A DNA stretch of 64,000 bases from Crocosphaera sp. (GTDB taxonomy: Bacteria > Cyanobacteriota > Cyanobacteriia > Cyanobacteriales > Microcystaceae): contig JASJDN010000001.1 in NCBI GenBank assembly GCA_030065205.1, positions 43,335-107,334 on the forward strand. Direction: 5' to 3'. This document shows positions 53,323 to 61,457 of the stretch, in pieces. A program made the translations under genes and the position numbers. Numbering within the stretch: position 1 is the stretch's first letter; each line of letters begins with the position of its first letter. Under the pieces are notes generated by a model. The model saw only the letters and a program-made list of their open reading frames with translations. It had not been told where the DNA came from and ran no database searches.

Positions 53323-53385
53323 GTGGGCAAGGATTAATCATCCCTTGATTAATCCTAAAAATATTCCCTCTTGCCCACCCTACTA
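53323..53385. repeat. GTGGGCAA...TTGCCCAC palindrome with inner inverted repeat
   Basis: GTGGGCAA (53323-53330) and TTGCCCAC (53371-53378) form the outer arms. Inside, GGATTAATC (53331-53339) and GATTAATCC (53347-53355) form a perfect 9-bp stem. A further TTGCCCAC follows near 53405. It resembles 12025-12089. Confidence 0.7.
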
Positions 53386-53442
53386 ACTTTAGAAATATTT
53401 TTCATTGCCCACATTGACAAAATTTCAGAATAAATTGAGAGA

Positions 53443-54096
53443 TTAATCTAAATTTTCTTTAATCATAATTTCTAACTCTTCCAATGCTTGAAAACTACCC
53501 ACTTGCCACGATCGCTCAACCGCATCAGGGATGATCTGAGTTAGGTTAAAATTGGGGAAAGTCGGACTTGTTTTTGACTGGATATATTGGTCATTGTGAA
53601 GTAGATAAATCTTGAGTTTGCCACTCTCATAAACCCATAATTCGGGTACTTTAATCCCTTCATAAGCGTCAAGAGTTGTTTTAGACGTAACATCACATTC
53701 GATGGCTAAGTCAGGGGGAGGATCATCCGTTTGTAACCTGCGACGATTAATCATCCGTTGATAATTTTTGATATAAAAACAAGTATCTGGTTCAACCCCT
53801 GCGATTCCTTCTTTTTTAAAGGTTGTTGAACCAAAGGGTTCATATTTTCTCTGGGTTATTTTTAATAAGAGTTTGACAATATCTGAAATTAATTCCTTTG
53901 ATCTTTCATGTTCAGGAAGGGGAACCATGATTGCCAAAACCCCTTGACTATAACTTAATCTAGCACTACGATTTTCTCCTAATTCCTGTAACATTATTTC
54001 AAATGCTTGCCAGCTTATATGGGTAATGGTCACTTGACTACCGGGTTCTAGGCTAATGCAATTAATGGGTGTTACAAAAGGGATGGTAGCGGTCAT
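53443..54096 (-). CDS. Uma2 family protein (DUF820)
   Basis: A protein of 217 residues. DUF820 features are visible: ARLSYSQGVLAIMVPLPEHE, KEGIAGVEPDTCFYIKNYQR (acidic site), PPDLAIECDVTSKTTLDAYE and GIKVPELWVYESGKLKIYLL. This is the variant with D-V-T-S instead of E-V-x-S in the core. A PD-(D/E)XK nuclease fold is predicted. It is the third Uma2 gene of the window and lies 30 bases after the cobU stop on the same strand. Confidence 0.85.
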   Translation of the reverse strand: MTATIPFVTPINCISLEPGSQVTITHISWQAFEIMLQELGENRSARLSYSQGVLAIMVPLPEHERSKELISDIVKLLLKITQRKYEPFGSTTFKKEGIAGVEPDTCFYIKNYQRMINRRRLQTDDPPPDLAIECDVTSKTTLDAYEGIKVPELWVYESGKLKIYLLHNDQYIQSKTSPTFPNFNLTQIIPDAVERSWQVGSFQALEELEIMIKENLD

Positions 54097-54126
54097 AATT
54101 TAAAACCAAGATCGAACTTGTTTCAA

Positions 54127-54684
54127 TCATAATGATTTTGGTTGCATCTTAGTTAAGGGTTCTCCCAGTAAACTTAAATTGAGAACATGACCCCCTGTCA
54201 CTAAATAAGTGGTATCAACAATGGTTCCCAGTTGACGGGTTAAATGTCCTAAGCGATCGCGGAATAGTCGTCCCAAAGCATAAGCTGGAACCACTCCCCA
54301 ACCGGTTTCCTCTGCTACAAAAATAAGGTCTACTGACGCTTGTTTGGTACTTTCTAAAAAGCGAGTAATAATAGCATCCCAAGTTTCTTCATCTTGATCT
54401 AACTCATTGGCAACCCAAGTTCCCAACGAATCAATTAACAAACAATAGGGGGGTTTTGCTTGTTCAATGGTTCCACAGAGATTATAGGGAACGGATAAGG
54501 TTTGCCAATGAGAGGGACGACGCAGACGATGTTTTTCGATACGCTGTTGCCATTGAAGATCATCCGAGTTTTCCAAGGCGGTTGCTACATAGATAACCGG
54601 TTGATGAACATTTTCTGCCAAGGTTTCGGCCCATTCGCTTTTTCCTGAACGACTAGGCCCTATCACCAGAATATGTTGAGGCAT
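54127..54684 (-). CDS. cobU: Adenosylcobinamide kinase / guanylyltransferase
   Basis: A protein of 185 residues, the usual CobU length. The P-loop is LVIGPSRSGKSEWAETLA, a second nucleotide-binding segment is CLLIDSLGTWVANEL, and VAEETGWGVVPAYALGRLFR is the conserved GTP/GMP-histidine-type region. It adds the nucleotide loop intermediate in cobalamin (pseudocobalamin) synthesis. The start codon shares one base with the fbp stop (TAATG), so it is translationally coupled to fbp. Confidence 0.9.
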   Translation of the reverse strand: MPQHILVIGPSRSGKSEWAETLAENVHQPVIYVATALENSDDLQWQQRIEKHRLRRPSHWQTLSVPYNLCGTIEQAKPPYCLLIDSLGTWVANELDQDEETWDAIITRFLESTKQASVDLIFVAEETGWGVVPAYALGRLFRDRLGHLTRQLGTIVDTTYLVTGGHVLNLSLLGEPLTKMQPKSL

Positions 54685-55733
54685 TAATTTCCATTAGCGC
54701 GACGTTGATGATCTTGGATAAAAGACTCAACTAAACTGACATCTTCTTTAGAACCAATGACTAAAGGACTTCTAGCATGAAGTTTATCGGGAACAATATC
54801 TAAGATACGTTTCATGCCATTACTGGCTTTTCCACCTGCTTGTTCTACTAAAAAGGCTAAGGGCGCACTTTCGTATAATAATCGTAATTTTCCTTCGGGT
54901 TTCTTGACGGTTCCAGGGTATAAAAATACACCCCCTTGCATCAAAATACGGTGAATATCTCCCACTAATGCCCCACTATAACGGGCCGTATATCCTTCAT
55001 GACGATGAACGTAACGAGTATAGTCTCTAATAGCATCATCCCACTGCCAGAAGTTCCCTTCGTTGGTACTATAGACAGGCCCGTGATCAGGGATTTTTAT
55101 ATTTTCTTGTGCCAGGATAAACTCCCCTAAACTGGGGTCAAGCAAGAAGGAATGAACCCCATGACCGATGGAATAGACCAACATGGTAGACGGTCCATAA
55201 ACAATGTAACCAGCAGCTATTTGTTCCTGTCCATCTTTTAATAAATCATTACCTTCTCCGTCTAAATCATCTTCTTTTTGTTGACGAATAGCAAAGATCG
55301 ATCCTACATTGAGGTTAATATCTACATTAGATGAACCATCAATGGGGTCGTAAAGTAAGGTATAGCGACCAATGGGACAATTTTCAGGAATATAATAGGG
55401 TTTGTCCATCTCTTCAGAGGCCAAACGACACACTAAGCCACTTTGTTTAAACACAGAGATAAACACATCATTGGCATAGACATCCATCTTTTTGACGGAC
55501 TCTCCTTGGATATTGGTTTCCCCTGTAAATCCTAAAACGTCTGCCATTAAACCGGCGCGACTCAGACGACGGGCTACCAGTTTCCCTGCTAAGGCAATCC
55601 GATTCATAATCGCACTGAGATCCTGTGCTTCGGGAGAAAAACTTTGAAGTTGTTGTAAAACGTGGCGTGAAAGGGTGGTACAGTCGCGATCAAGGCTATG
55701 TTCTGGAATGGCAGGAGTTTGTAAACTGGTCAT
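54684..55733 (-). CDS. fbp: Fructose-1,6-bisphosphatase class I
   Basis: A protein of 349 residues. The metal-binding [20 protein letters not shown] motif, the [20 protein letters not shown] active-site strand and the [16 protein letters not shown] segment identify class I FBPase. It hydrolyses fructose 1,6-bisphosphate in gluconeogenesis and the Calvin cycle. An insertion with cysteines of the plastid redox-regulated type is not seen. The start is set at MTSLQTPA; four more codons are possible. It is coupled to cobU by a 1-base overlap. Confidence 0.95.
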   Translation of the reverse strand: MTSLQTPAIPEHSLDRDCTTLSRHVLQQLQSFSPEAQDLSAIMNRIALAGKLVARRLSRAGLMADVLGFTGETNIQGESVKKMDVYANDVFISVFKQSGLVCRLASEEMDKPYYIPENCPIGRYTLLYDPIDGSSNVDINLNVGSIFAIRQQKEDDLDGEGNDLLKDGQEQIAAGYIVYGPSTMLVYSIGHGVHSFLLDPSLGEFILAQENIKIPDHGPVYSTNEGNFWQWDDAIRDYTRYVHRHEGYTARYSGALVGDIHRILMQGGVFLYPGTVKKPEGKLRLLYESAPLAFLVEQAGGKASNGMKRILDIVPDKLHARSPLVIGSKEDVSLVESFIQDHQRRANGN

Positions 55734-55948
55734 AATAAAAGTCAAATAATTTACACTATCAATGGGCGCAGTTACTGAGGCTGTTACTAATTTTAATCAA
55801 CAACAGGGAAATTCTCTGATAACTTTAGATCAATTTCAGGTTAGCTGATTAAATTGTGGGGAATGTTTAGGTTAATTTTTCTCTGGTTGAAAGCCGCTTA
55901 TTTTCAAGTTATTATTTGAAGGTATAATACTATGGTTGAAAGAATATT

Positions 55949-56851
55949 ATGAAATTTGATCACTTCTCTTTGTTAACTGATTTCGCTCTTGTCATAAGCT
56001 TTTCTCTATTTGCCATCATACTGATAATATTTATGGCTCGAAAAAGAAAAGAACATAAAATCAAACAAGCTCATGAAAAATTCATAAAAAGTTATCAATT
56101 CAGTTCTGGGTTTCAAAAAAAATTTGCTAAAACAAGAGCCTATTTATCTCCTGAACAACAAGAATTAGTTTTTTCTGCCCTTAAAGATTACTTTTTGATT
56201 TGCTATCAAGCTGGCAAAACGATGGTATCTATGCCTTCCCAAATTGTTGACGAAGCTTGGCATGAATTTATATTATTTACAAAAGAATATGAAGCCTTTT
56301 GTTCAGAAGCATTTGGTTACTTTCTCCATCATACTCCTGCTGAAGCTATGGGAGCAGGAACTCAAGGACAACAAGGTATTCGCTTAGCTTGGAAACTAGC
56401 GTGTCAAAAAGAAAATATTAATACTTATCAACCAAAACGCCTACCGTTACTATTCGCTATCGATGCTTTATTAGAAATTGAAAACGGATTTTACTATACC
56501 CTAGACTGTTCCGAAAATAAAACTCATAAAACAAAGAGTAAAGCAACTAGCGTCAATTCTTACTGTGTCACAGATATTAATGATGGCCTGGGATGTGGTG
56601 GTAATTCAGAGAGTTATGAAAGTTTTGTTGGTACGGATAGTCATCATAGTCATCCTAGCACCATAGATCATAATTCTTGTGGGAGTGGCCATAGCTGTGG
56701 TAGCAATTTTGGTGGTAATTCAGAGAGCTATGAAAGTTCTGCTGGTACCGATAGTCATTCTAGCACCATAGATCATAGTTCTTGTGGGAGTGGCCATAGC
56801 TGTGGTAGTAGTTGCGGTAGTAGTTGCGGTAGTGGTTGTGGTGGTGATTAA
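55949..56851 (+). CDS. GRDP-like protein with Cys/His/Gly/Ser-rich repeat tail
   Basis: A protein of 300 residues. One N-terminal membrane helix (LVISFSLFAIILIIFMA) is followed by a helical domain with MPSQIVDEAWHEFILFTKEY and FCSEAFGYFLHHTPAEAM, the W-H and H-H pattern of the glycine-rich-domain-containing (GRDP/DUF1399-like) family. From about residue 210 the chain is low-complexity and contains a tandem duplicated unit: GGNSESYESF...STIDHNSCGSGHSCGS and GGNSESYESS...STIDHSSCGSGHSCGS. It ends in SCGSSCGSGCGGD. The Cys/His-rich tail could bind metal. It lies just downstream of the fbp promoter region, divergent from it. Confidence 0.75.
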   Translation: MKFDHFSLLTDFALVISFSLFAIILIIFMARKRKEHKIKQAHEKFIKSYQFSSGFQKKFAKTRAYLSPEQQELVFSALKDYFLICYQAGKTMVSMPSQIVDEAWHEFILFTKEYEAFCSEAFGYFLHHTPAEAMGAGTQGQQGIRLAWKLACQKENINTYQPKRLPLLFAIDALLEIENGFYYTLDCSENKTHKTKSKATSVNSYCVTDINDGLGCGGNSESYESFVGTDSHHSHPSTIDHNSCGSGHSCGSNFGGNSESYESSAGTDSHSSTIDHSSCGSGHSCGSSCGSSCGSGCGGD

Positions 56852-56895
56852 CCAATGCTTCTCAGAGTCCCCCATTGAAAACTGCTATCGTCCCC

Positions 56896-56955
56896 CCAGA
56901 TCAGAAAGAGAACCGACGACTTTCCGTGTTTCGTCTCGGTTCTCTTGTCTGGTTC
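56896..56955. other. Long imperfect hairpin between convergent genes
   Basis: CCAGA pairs with TCTGG as outer arms, and AGAGAACCGA (56907-56916) pairs perfectly with TCGGTTCTCT (56936-56945) inside. There is no T-run on either strand next to it, so a standard terminator is not obvious. On the plus strand GCTCCTCACAC follows directly, close to the conserved unpaired motif of the cyanobacterial sRNA Yfr1, but no clear 3' terminator stem follows. Confidence 0.4.
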
Positions 56956-57039
56956 GCTCCTCACACTACAAATAACTATATAGGAAGGTTTGTGTTTTGT
57001 CATGTTACTTAAGATTTATTTTGGATTTATTACATTGTT

Positions 57040-57909
57040 TTACAATCTGTTACGAGGAGGTTGTTCTCTGTGGGATAACCATAACCCTTGGAGCAAATGT
57101 TGTGTAATAGCGACTAAAACAAGTCTTGCTTGAGACAATTGACGGTTTTGGCCACTTATATCCCCAAAGATACGACAATGACGCTCAAATGTTAGAAAAC
57201 AATCACTTAAAGTGAATGCTAATTTTATTGTATTGACGTTAGACTCATTGACTAAACGATCAACGGTGATGATGATTTGAGAAATTAGCGATCGCTCAAA
57301 TTGATTTAATTCTAAGTTAGACCCAGTAATTTCTTGCAAGGTCAATAATGACCATTTGTAAGGCTTAAATTGCTCATTTTTAAGCTTTATTAGTCCTTCT
57401 TGTTCTCCTAACCGAAGTAAACTACAACAACGTGCATGAGTATATTCGAGACACCATAAATTGTCATGATTTCGTGACTTTGGGGTGAACTTTTTACGAG
57501 GATAGGAAAATCTTTGCCAAGATTGTAACCAAATGGGTAAACTGCGATCGCAGAGGGTAACGTCTAACCATCCCGAATCAAGGAGTTTGAGGGTAAAGGA
57601 TAAGCATAAGTCTTCTTGTGTGTTGGGTTGTTGTAGAGTGTTAAAAATAGCTGTTGCTAGAGTGAGGGGAGATAGGGAAGAATAGGAGGATAGTTGAAAT
57701 GCGATCGCACAACGATAAGTGATAGAATCAATTTGCGGTAATCTATAGAGAGAAATAGAAGAGTTGTTGTTAAGAAAATTAGTAATATTTGGTATATCTG
57801 ACTGTAACAGTTGAGTGAAGACAAACTGCTGTAACTGTTGCTGAATAGAAATTTCGATAAATTTAATAGTTAAAGGATAAAAATTCTTAATTATTCTCGT
57901 TTTTGTCAT
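57040..57909 (-). CDS. Stand-alone DALR anticodon-binding domain protein
   Basis: A protein of 289 residues, soluble. The C-terminal half (CLEYTHARCCSLLRLGEQEG, LNQFERSLISQIIITVDRLV, LVLVAITQHLLQGLWLSHRE) resembles the helical DALR domain of arginyl-tRNA synthetase (typical YAHARxxSILR), but no HIGH or KMSKS catalytic region is present. An N-terminal ~140-residue part is unrecognised. It may bind tRNA or a tRNA-like RNA. It is divergent from the Crp-family gene with a 62-base gap. Confidence 0.6.
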   Translation of the reverse strand: MTKTRIIKNFYPLTIKFIEISIQQQLQQFVFTQLLQSDIPNITNFLNNNSSISLYRLPQIDSITYRCAIAFQLSSYSSLSPLTLATAIFNTLQQPNTQEDLCLSFTLKLLDSGWLDVTLCDRSLPIWLQSWQRFSYPRKKFTPKSRNHDNLWCLEYTHARCCSLLRLGEQEGLIKLKNEQFKPYKWSLLTLQEITGSNLELNQFERSLISQIIITVDRLVNESNVNTIKLAFTLSDCFLTFERHCRIFGDISGQNRQLSQARLVLVAITQHLLQGLWLSHREQPPRNRL

Positions 57910-57971
57910 CTTTAGTCTAATTCGTTAGAATGAGAGTATATTAACAATGATGGCTTAAGCGTTTGGCTTTT

Positions 57972-58691
57972 ATGCAAAGAAGAGAGAGTCACTATTTTAA
58001 TAATAAATCAGAGCAAAATTTTTCTTCTGAATCATTATTAAACACCTCAAAAAAACCTCCTTTTAATAATTGGCAAGAATTATATAATTGGGGACGCTGT
58101 CATTGTCGTCAACGAACTTTTCAGAAAGATCAAATCATTCCCACTCGGCCAGGTTTATTATACATTGTTAATAAAGGGGCGGTACGTTTGATGGGTTTAG
58201 CTTCTTTCAATGAAGAAAATAAACTGACAGAAGATGAACCCATAGAAGAAATTTTTTTAGGTATTTTAGGAACCAATAAACCCTTTGAAATTGTAGAACA
58301 TTCTTATAGTATTATTAGAGTTGAAGCTCATATTGAGCAAACCTCTGTTATTTGGGTATATTGGCATGAGTTAGTTGACTCTTTGAGTATTTATATTAAA
58401 GTTTTAGAATTGTTTCGGCGGCAACATCAAATTCAACTGGTATGGATGAGTATTCTAGGGCAAAAACGAACGATTGATCGCTTAATGGGGTTTTTCATGT
58501 TGTTAGCAACCGAAGAAGGAGAGAGAACAGAAAACGGTTATGCTTTACCTTATATTTTAACCCATGCTCAAATTGCCAGTGCCATTGGAACCACTAGAGT
58601 TAATGTGACCCGATTAATGGGACAACTGCGACAACAAGGGATGATTGAAGTTGATAATAATAATCGAATTTATTGGAAAACCAACACTTAA
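57972..58691 (+). CDS. Crp/Fnr family transcriptional regulator
   Basis: A protein of 239 residues. The N-terminal cyclic-nucleotide-binding-like barrel runs to about residue 150 (QRTFQKDQIIPTRPGLLYIV with KGAVRLMGLASF). A dimerisation helix and a winged helix-turn-helix follow (ILTHAQIASAIGTTRVNVTR, LMGQLRQQGMIEVDNNNRIY). It lacks the R-S-A-x motif of cAMP-binding CRP and the cysteine cluster of FNR, so the effector is unknown; it is not NtcA by its length and recognition helix. The ATG at 57972 is preferred to an upstream TTG. It is divergent from the DALR gene. Confidence 0.85.
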   Translation: MQRRESHYFNNKSEQNFSSESLLNTSKKPPFNNWQELYNWGRCHCRQRTFQKDQIIPTRPGLLYIVNKGAVRLMGLASFNEENKLTEDEPIEEIFLGILGTNKPFEIVEHSYSIIRVEAHIEQTSVIWVYWHELVDSLSIYIKVLELFRRQHQIQLVWMSILGQKRTIDRLMGFFMLLATEEGERTENGYALPYILTHAQIASAIGTTRVNVTRLMGQLRQQGMIEVDNNNRIYWKTNT

Positions 58692-58810
58692 TGCTCAGAT
58701 TGCTGACAGTTTATAGAAATGTACAGTAACTAATTATTTGTCGCCTTAACAAAATAGTGTCGTCGAAAATATTATAAGTCGGACACAATTAAAGTTAACA
58801 GTTTTGGGTT

Positions 58811-59000
58811 TCAATTCAATGATTGTCTAGCTTGAGTGAGAACTTTGCCGACAGATTGAGCAAAAACTACGGTGAATAATAGCCCCAAAATAAAATCTGG
58901 CTAAAAAGAACCAGTTAAAAAACTAAGCCAGCAGTCAGCAACACTGAAGTATTGGCAATAATGTCGTTACGGGAACACAGCCAAACTGGGTTTAACGATT
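58811..59000 (-). pseudogene. Cation diffusion facilitator (CDF/CzcD-like) transporter remnant
   Basis: On the minus strand, NPVWLCSRNDIIANTSVLLT then AGLVF is followed, after a one-base shift in a run of six T, by TGSF-stop-PDFILGLLFT and VVFAQSVGKVLTQARQSLN with a terminal stop at 58811-58813. The stop inside TGSF*PD stands where CDF proteins carry Trp (TGG to TAG). The remnant covers the last two membrane helices of a CDF zinc/cadmium/cobalt exporter. Its start overlaps the last codons of the flavoprotein gene in another frame. Confidence 0.75.
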
Positions 59001-60181
59001 GCTGGCACAATACGTCGACAAGCCATTTTCCCACCATGAATATTTCTGGCAACAGGGCCAATCTGTAAAGCAGCTAAACCTCCCATAATAAAAAAGTTAG
59101 ACTTGGGGAGACGTAAATATTCGTCTAGTACCGGTAAACCGTTAACTATTTCTGTCGGATAAGCCTCAAGTACCTCTTGCAACAAAGGATGTTCTATAGC
59201 ACTAAATTTTGTACCAGTAGCCAACCAAATACGGTTAAATTGATGTTGGCTTCCGTTGTCACAATAAACCTGCCAGAGATTATTTTGCCATTGTGCAGTC
59301 CTAACTTGAGAGCATTCATTGATTATCATTGTACCTTCAGACACTGCCTTTCTTAATTGCAGCATCATTTCAGGAGTCATTGAACCACCATTACGGGCCT
59401 GCTGAATTTGCTGGTAACGAACAGACCAATCAGTTTCGCCGTGAAAGTCTTTGAGATATTTGGGTCCCAACCAACCCGGATCAGCATCAAAGATTTTTTC
59501 CTGTAACTGTTTTCTGGTCATTAACATAACAGTCGCCCCTAGTTTGATAGCACCTTTGGCTAAATGTCCGCTACTTAAACCACCACCAACAATTAAAATC
59601 CTTTCTCCTGTTACGTTAAGTTGGTTTAAATTTACCTGTTGAGAATGACACAATCTCTCTGAAGGGTAATCTGAGGTGATCTTCTCTACCCAATCGGGAA
59701 ACTGTATTTTGCCACTTCCCGTAGCCAATACCACTCTCCGGGCGATAATCGTTTCTCCCGTATCTAAAACCAATTGAAATCGGGAACCTAAAGCACGTTT
59801 AATCGGTAAAATCTGAATAACTCTAGCTGGATAAACCTTATCAGTTAACTTCCAGCGACGAATAACTTCACTACAGAAATCGTTAAATAGTTTTGTCCCT
59901 GGTCTATCATAAGGGGGGAATAACTCGTTATGTCTATGTTCGGCAAACGTTCTTAATTGATGGGGATTGGGATCAGGGTGATGAACCGCCGGCGATCGCA
60001 AAGCAGGAATTTGTTGTGCTGCAAATTGTTGCTGCCATTGACTCAGCCAAGTTTGACTGGGATCGAAAACTAAAAATTTATGATCATACTTCGCGCTTTT
60101 TTGTAAGAGGTGGGTGGTTAACGTTAGAGCCTGAACCCCTGCCCCAATAATCGCTAGGTCTATATAATCAGGTAGTGCCAC
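58967..60181 (-). CDS. FAD/NAD(P)-binding flavoprotein (Lys/Orn-monooxygenase-like)
   Basis: A protein of 404 residues. Two dinucleotide-binding folds are visible: IDLAIIGAGVQALTLTTHLL at the N-terminus and GERILIVGGGLSSGHLAKGA near residue 200, with ATGSGKI and LATGTKF loops. The plan resembles flavin-dependent N-monooxygenases and related oxidoreductases. Its last ~12 residues are encoded by sequence that in another frame belongs to a decayed CDF transporter, so the C-terminus may be recombinant. It shares a Zur/Fur-like box region with znuA on the other strand, suggesting zinc- or iron-linked control. Substrate unknown. Confidence 0.8.
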   Translation of the reverse strand: MALPDYIDLAIIGAGVQALTLTTHLLQKSAKYDHKFLVFDPSQTWLSQWQQQFAAQQIPALRSPAVHHPDPNPHQLRTFAEHRHNELFPPYDRPGTKLFNDFCSEVIRRWKLTDKVYPARVIQILPIKRALGSRFQLVLDTGETIIARRVVLATGSGKIQFPDWVEKITSDYPSERLCHSQQVNLNQLNVTGERILIVGGGLSSGHLAKGAIKLGATVMLMTRKQLQEKIFDADPGWLGPKYLKDFHGETDWSVRYQQIQQARNGGSMTPEMMLQLRKAVSEGTMIINECSQVRTAQWQNNLWQVYCDNGSQHQFNRIWLATGTKFSAIEHPLLQEVLEAYPTEIVNGLPVLDEYLRLPKSNFFIMGGLAALQIGPVARNIHGGKMACRRIVPAIVKPSLAVFP

Positions 60182-60200
60182 TGTGGATTAATAACAAGAA

Positions 60201-60237
60201 TGATAATCATTCTCATTGTATAATAATGATTATCATT
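60201..60237. promoter_or_regulatory. Double Zur/Fur-type operator between the flavoprotein gene and znuA
   Basis: Two 7-1-7 type boxes, TGATAAT-C-ATTCTCA (60201-60215) and ATAATGA-T-TATCATT (60223-60237), flank a TATAAT -10 box at 60219-60224. The next plus-strand gene is znuA, which supports the zinc regulator Zur rather than Fur. Confidence 0.75.
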
Positions 60238-60249
60238 TTAATAAACTTT

Positions 60250-61266
60250 ATGAGTTCGACTAATCAATATCCCTCCGTACTCCATCGTCTTCGTTCCCAA
60301 GCATCTTTACAACGCTTTTTCCTTACTGCTGTGACTGGTTTGATGGCGATCGCTTGTAGTACAGAACCGACTCCCCCAACAAGTTCTGATTCTACATCCT
60401 CAACAAGTTATACTCCCAAGATTGTCACTACTTTCTTACCGGTTCATTTGTTTACTAAAGCTGTCGTAGGAGATACGGGACAAGTCGATATTTTGATTTC
60501 CCCTGGTGCGGAAGTTCACGACTATCAAGCTACCCCAGATGATGCCAAACTGTTAGCACAAGCAGATGTTTTAGTAGAAAATGGTTTGGGGATGGAAGCG
60601 TTTTTATCAGGTTTAGTTGCCAATGCCGGTAATTCTGAACTTCAGCAAATTGATGCTAGTGAAGGAATAGAAGTAATAGAAGAGGAACATGAAGAGGGAA
60701 AACATGGACATGATGAACACAAACATGAAGAGGAAAAACACGGACATCATCATCATGGAGGGAAAGATCCTCATGTCTGGTTAGATCCTGTTTTAGCACA
60801 ACAACAGGTGGCTAATATTAGAGATAAGTTAATCGAAAAATACCCCGATAATGCAGATAGCTATCGTAGCAATGCCGAAGCTTATATTCAACAACTACAA
60901 CAACTAAATAATGAATTTAAAGAAAAATTAGCCTCGGTTCAAGGTTGCAATTTCATTACGTTTCACGATGCTTTCGCTTATTTAGCGCAACGGTACGGAC
61001 TGCAACAAGAAGCAATCGTTCACATTCCTGAAGATAGCATTACTCCCCAAGATATCCAACGGGTACAACAACTAGCTCAGGAACATTCTGTTAAAGCTTT
61101 ATTGACTGAACCAGGAATTGAAGACAAACGTATTGAGCAAATCTCCAGTGACTTAAATCTATCTCTTGAAGCGATCAACCCTCTTGAGTCAGGAGAAACA
61201 GATCCACAATATTATTTTCAAGTAATGCGGAGTAATTTGGAGGCTTTGTCAAGAGCGTGCCAATGA
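60250..61266 (+). CDS. znuA: Zinc ABC transporter substrate-binding lipoprotein
   Basis: A protein of 338 residues. A signal peptide ends in an IAC lipobox, so it is membrane-tethered. The cluster A-I fold shows KIVTTFLPVHLFTKAVVGDT, GAEVHDYQATPDDAKLLAQA (first His) and DPHVWLDPVLAQQQ (second His). Between them lies a His/Glu/Asp-rich loop (EEEHEEGKHGHDEHKHEEEK, HGHHHHGG) that is characteristic of zinc-specific ZnuA. The later His and Asp ligands are in TFHDAFAYLAQRY and EPGIEDKRIEQI. It feeds the ZnuBC permease encoded next and is preceded by a Zur/Fur-type double box. The ATG at 60250 lies just after these boxes. Confidence 0.93.
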   Translation: MSSTNQYPSVLHRLRSQASLQRFFLTAVTGLMAIACSTEPTPPTSSDSTSSTSYTPKIVTTFLPVHLFTKAVVGDTGQVDILISPGAEVHDYQATPDDAKLLAQADVLVENGLGMEAFLSGLVANAGNSELQQIDASEGIEVIEEEHEEGKHGHDEHKHEEEKHGHHHHGGKDPHVWLDPVLAQQQVANIRDKLIEKYPDNADSYRSNAEAYIQQLQQLNNEFKEKLASVQGCNFITFHDAFAYLAQRYGLQQEAIVHIPEDSITPQDIQRVQQLAQEHSVKALLTEPGIEDKRIEQISSDLNLSLEAINPLESGETDPQYYFQVMRSNLEALSRACQ

Positions 61267-61363
61267 TCAGTTATCAGTTATCAGTTATCAGTTGTGAGAA
61301 AGGGTTTAACCGTGTTAAACCCCTACAGAAGTGATTTGTAGGGACATAATATTATTATGTCCT
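61264..61363 (-). repeat. Triple-hairpin dispersed element, copy 2, with ATCAGTT tandem
   Basis: GATCAGTTATCAGTTATCAG units lead into GGGTTTAAC-CGT-GTTAAACCC (61302-61322), CCTACA-N9-TGTAGG and GGACATAATA-TTATTATGTCC. This is the inverted copy of 25866-25945. It fills the gap between znuA and znuC, so it lies inside the znu transcript. Confidence 0.85.
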
Positions 61364-61457
61364 GAGCAGTTCTCATATATCATTCCTGATTGCTATATCA
61401 GTTATTAGTTTTTTGTTCTTGCTATTTTCCTGTGCTTAAATCAAATTAGTGAATTGA

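Noticed and set aside
57972..58691. NtcA
   Set aside because: It is a Crp/Fnr-type protein but differs from NtcA in length and recognition helix, so only the family is assigned.
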